Positions 6,159-7,655 of a stretch of 7,655 nt of DNA are shown here, piece after piece. Position numbers and translations under genes: made by a program. The notes below the pieces were generated by a model that was given only the letters and a program-made list of their open reading frames with translations, was not told the origin of the DNA and ran no database searches. Source of the DNA: Lachnospiraceae bacterium (GTDB lineage: Bacteria > Bacillota > Clostridia > Lachnospirales > Lachnospiraceae); NCBI GenBank assembly GCA_003520105.1, contig DOVL01000068.1:1-7655 (forward strand). The letters are read 5' to 3'. The number at the start of each line of letters is the position of its first letter. The stretch's first letter is position 1.

Positions 6159-6198
6159 AAAGAAAAAGAGCAGCGATCATATTATTTGACCACCGCTC
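6159..6198 (-). terminator. Rho-independent terminator of the DUF4097 operon
   Basis: GAGCGGTGGTC (6188-6198) pairs with GATCGCTGCTC (6168-6178) as an 11-bp stem including three G-U pairs, with a nine-base loop, followed by TTTTTCTTT. It lies about 30 bases after the stop of the upstream gene. Confidence 0.88.
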
Positions 6199-6227
6199 AT
6201 TCTCTGAAGAAGACTACTGTTTATCTA

Positions 6228-7091
6228 TTATTTTGAATAAGATATCTTAATTGAACCTGTATCTGTTGTAAGGTTACATTTGCCACCTGTAACGCTTTCA
6301 GGAACCTTTACAGAACCTGTATCTGTTTTAGCGAAGATGATCTTCTCTGTAAGGATTGTACCCTTTATAGATCCCGTATCTGTTTTAACAGTGATATTAG
6401 CGGCATCCATATCCTTAAGTGTTACGGAACCTGTATCTGTAGTTGCTTTAAGGTCGCCAACTGCTATGGTATCCTTAATCTTGATGGAACCTGTATCGGT
6501 CCCAAGCTTAACATTGCCATTACATCTTATTGTCTCAAGTTCGACCGAACCTGTATCTGTTGAAACTGATAAATTATCACATGAAAGGTTAAATACATCG
6601 ATAGAACCTGTATCTGTCTTCAGAACGATATCTCCGTCAACAGGAACTGAATAAAGCTTAACGCTTGCTGTGTCGGCAGAAACCGTGATCTTCTTGTACT
6701 GCTCGTCAGGAAGGTATACAACTATCTTGCTCTGGGCATTAAAGTAGCCGATATTAAATCTGATAATATAATCATACCATCTTCTGGTATCCTTTTCTGT
6801 GATCTTCAGAACTCCGTCCTCGATTGCAACGGTTGTCTTCATTCTGCTGACCTCATCATATTCTACCTTAAATGTATTGTCCTCTGATCTTTTTATCTTA
6901 ACATCGCTTACCTCGCTCTTGATCGAGATGCTGTCAAAGCTCTCTGATGATGTGAATTCCTTATTGGTCACCTTTACGTTTCCAAGCTTCTTAGGATTGA
7001 ATCCGAGAAGTGCGAAACCAACAATTCCTACGATGAGACCAAGCAGGATCAGTCCGAGACCTGTATAGGTGATCTTTCTATTCTTACTCAT
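6228..7091 (-). CDS. Membrane-anchored DUF4097-like beta-solenoid protein
   Basis: This 287-aa protein has a short basic N-terminus, one membrane helix (about 8-31) and an outer domain of beta-strand repeats. There is no lipobox, so it is probably a membrane-anchored protein with the C-terminus outside. After an irregular first part (40-135), eight turns follow, marked by ADTAS (139) and TDTGS at 159, 178, 198, 218, 237, 256 and 276, spaced 19 or 20 residues. This is the pattern of DUF4097 (putative adhesin / beta-strand repeat) proteins, whose function is not established; many are linked to envelope-stress operons. The start overlaps the stop of the upstream gene by one base (TAATG) and has AAGGAGG (7100-7106) eight bases before it, so the two are translated together. 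The TDTGS turn is conserved far more than the rest, suggesting a structural or ligand role. Confidence 0.85.
   Translation of the reverse strand: MSKNRKITYTGLGLILLGLIVGIVGFALLGFNPKKLGNVKVTNKEFTSSESFDSISIKSEVSDVKIKRSEDNTFKVEYDEVSRMKTTVAIEDGVLKITEKDTRRWYDYIIRFNIGYFNAQSKIVVYLPDEQYKKITVSADTASVKLYSVPVDGDIVLKTDTGSIDVFNLSCDNLSVSTDTGSVELETIRCNGNVKLGTDTGSIKIKDTIAVGDLKATTDTGSVTLKDMDAANITVKTDTGSIKGTILTEKIIFAKTDTGSVKVPESVTGGKCNLTTDTGSIKISYSK
6253..6678 (-). repeat. Degenerate 57/60-bp coding repeat array (TDTGS turns)
   Basis: On the plus strand the 14-mer GAACCTGTATCTGT, or a close variant, begins at 6253, 6313, 6370, 6427, 6487, 6547 and 6604. A diverged eighth unit lies at 6664-6678. Spacings are 60, 57, 57, 60, 60, 57 and 60 bases, always multiples of three. 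Between the markers the sequence differs, so these are old protein repeats whose TDTGS codons stay nearly identical. Confidence 0.93.
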
Positions 7092-7519
7092 TATGCTGTC
7101 CTCCTTCTGAAAAGTCTCTTAATCATTCCAAACAGTTTCTTGATCAGGCCAACTGAGAAGCCTATTACCGATCTGAGTACCGGAATAAACAGAATTCCGA
7201 TTCCTGCAAGCAAAAGTCCGATGCCGACTGTTACAAGTCCCATTGCCGGATGACCTGCTATGATATGAATGATCAGACTGAATACCGAAGCAATTCCTGC
7301 AAATATGAAAGAAAATACTATAGCACACACACCAGCCATAAGTCCGAAGACCAGTCCGCACGCTCCGATTGAAAGTCCAAATAACGTTGCTCCGGCTGCG
7401 ATTAAAAATGGAGAGCAGATGATCAAAAGTAATATCTTAGTACCTGTATAACTTCCTTTCGATTTTCCCGAACCGGAAGATCCCGTGTTCCCCTGTGGAA
7501 TCATTTCATTGTCACTCAT
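7091..7519 (-). CDS. Small four-helix membrane protein, DUF4097 partner
   Basis: This 142-aa protein has a Ser/Gly-rich polar N-terminus (1-27), four likely membrane helices (about 28-46, 48-68, 71-88, 93-115), and a cationic amphipathic tail (123-142) containing LIKKLFGMIKRLFRRR. I do not recognise a precise family. In Firmicutes, DUF4097 genes often follow a DUF1700 (HAAS domain) membrane protein. This protein resembles the membrane part of such partners but lacks a visible N-terminal HAAS helical domain. AGGAGG (7530-7535) lies ten bases before the ATG. It is the first gene after a promoter with response-regulator-like repeats and overlaps the DUF4097 gene by one base. It probably acts in the membrane with that protein; a sensing or envelope-maintenance role is inference. 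Confidence 0.75.
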   Translation of the reverse strand: MSDNEMIPQGNTGSSGSGKSKGSYTGTKILLLIICSPFLIAAGATLFGLSIGACGLVFGLMAGVCAIVFSFIFAGIASVFSLIIHIIAGHPAMGLVTVGIGLLLAGIGILFIPVLRSVIGFSVGLIKKLFGMIKRLFRRRTA

Positions 7520-7603
7520 ATACCTTAATCCTCCTATTATTTTGTCAGTGTTTTATTCTTCATTTTTCATTAGCACTGAATTAGTGTTTCTTTCGACATT
7601 GCC

Positions 7604-7612
7604 ACTATAACA
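7604..7612 (-). promoter_or_regulatory. Extended -10 box of the envelope operon promoter
   Basis: TGTTATAGT reads as TG-N-TATAGT, an extended -10 with five of six consensus bases, about 85 bases before the first start codon. The -35 position 17 bases upstream (TGATTT) is poor and lies within the TTTAAT repeats, as expected for a promoter needing an activator. Confidence 0.5.
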
Positions 7613-7620
7613 CATACAAG

Positions 7621-7648
7621 ATTAAAAAATCATTAAACGATCATTAAA
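7621..7648 (-). promoter_or_regulatory. Triple TTTAAT direct repeat, 11-bp period (response-regulator site)
   Basis: On the minus strand TTTAAT occurs at 7643-7648, 7632-7637 and 7621-7626, exactly 11 bases apart. The first two are extended to TTTAATGAT. One-turn-spaced direct repeats are typical of OmpR/PhoB-family response regulators; the CiaR site TTTAAG-N5-TTTAAG is a known example of the same architecture. The array overlaps the -35 region of the extended -10 box. More copies could lie beyond the window edge. Which regulator binds is unknown. Confidence 0.5.
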
Positions 7649-7655
7649 TGTTCCA

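Noticed and set aside
6014..6160. Cobalamin riboswitch upstream of cbiET
   Set aside because: The leader from the predicted start is only about 105 bases and shows no B12-box core; no nickel/cobalt riboswitch features were recognised either.
6280..6654. Plus-strand 124-codon ORF rich in EPVSV repeats
   Set aside because: It is the antisense reading of the TDTGS repeats of the DUF4097 gene, with no ribosome binding site of its own.
6253..6678. Regular 57/60-base spacing suggesting a CRISPR or intergenic repeat array
   Set aside because: The units are in frame in a complete membrane-anchored protein, all spacings are multiples of three, and only the TDTGS codons are conserved.
7536..7600. CACT/AGTG inverted repeats in the leader of the first envelope gene, as an attenuator
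   Set aside because: The stems are only four to six pairs with mismatches and no T tract follows, so there is no convincing attenuator.

Overview
All convincing genes lie on the minus strand, so the window reads biologically from right to left. The style suggests a Gram-positive anaerobe of the Clostridia, perhaps Lachnospiraceae. The evidence is moderate G+C, strong AGGAGG or GGGG-type ribosome binding sites, tight operon packing, a fused CbiE-CbiT, CbiA, a Lar cofactor set, and a DUF4097-type envelope protein. This placement is inference; no rRNA or other marker gene is present.

Block 1 (7655 to about 6159) is a two-gene envelope operon. A promoter region at the right edge carries three TTTAAT hexamers at an exact 11-bp period, the kind of array bound by OmpR/PhoB-family response regulators, followed by an extended -10 box. 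It drives a 142-aa four-helix membrane protein with a cationic tail. That gene overlaps by one base a membrane-anchored DUF4097-like protein whose outer domain is a solenoid of eight 19-20-residue turns marked by TDTGS. A good Rho-independent terminator ends the block.

Block 2 (about 6157 to 2935) carries corrinoid genes. A promoter directly behind the terminator precedes cbiET (C5/C15 methylation and C12 decarboxylation of the corrin ring) and cbiA (a,c-diamidation). The 217-base gap between them contains a 25-codon ORF with a near-ideal Shine-Dalgarno sequence and a palindrome. No cobalamin riboswitch is visible.

Block 3 (2861 to 1) holds larE, larB and larC, which make the nickel-pincer nucleotide (NPN) cofactor of lactate racemase and related LarA enzymes. 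LarB carboxylates and hydrolyses nicotinic acid adenine dinucleotide, LarE supplies the sulfur atoms, and LarC inserts nickel. larC runs off the left edge. No larA and no nickel or cobalt transporter lies in the window. The most striking feature is a roughly 92-residue His/Asp/Glu segment inside LarC (48 histidines), a strong candidate nickel buffer. larC is also read in one continuous frame across the LarC1-LarC2 junction, where Lactobacillus plantarum uses a programmed frameshift.

Blocks 2 and 3 may be one metal-cofactor transcription unit (Co-corrin plus Ni-pincer), though a possible separate larE promoter and a weak hairpin lie between them. The components are mostly known families. The less described parts are the His-rich LarC insert, the 25-codon ORF, the response-regulator-type promoter on the DUF4097 pair, and the pairing of cobalt and nickel cofactor genes.
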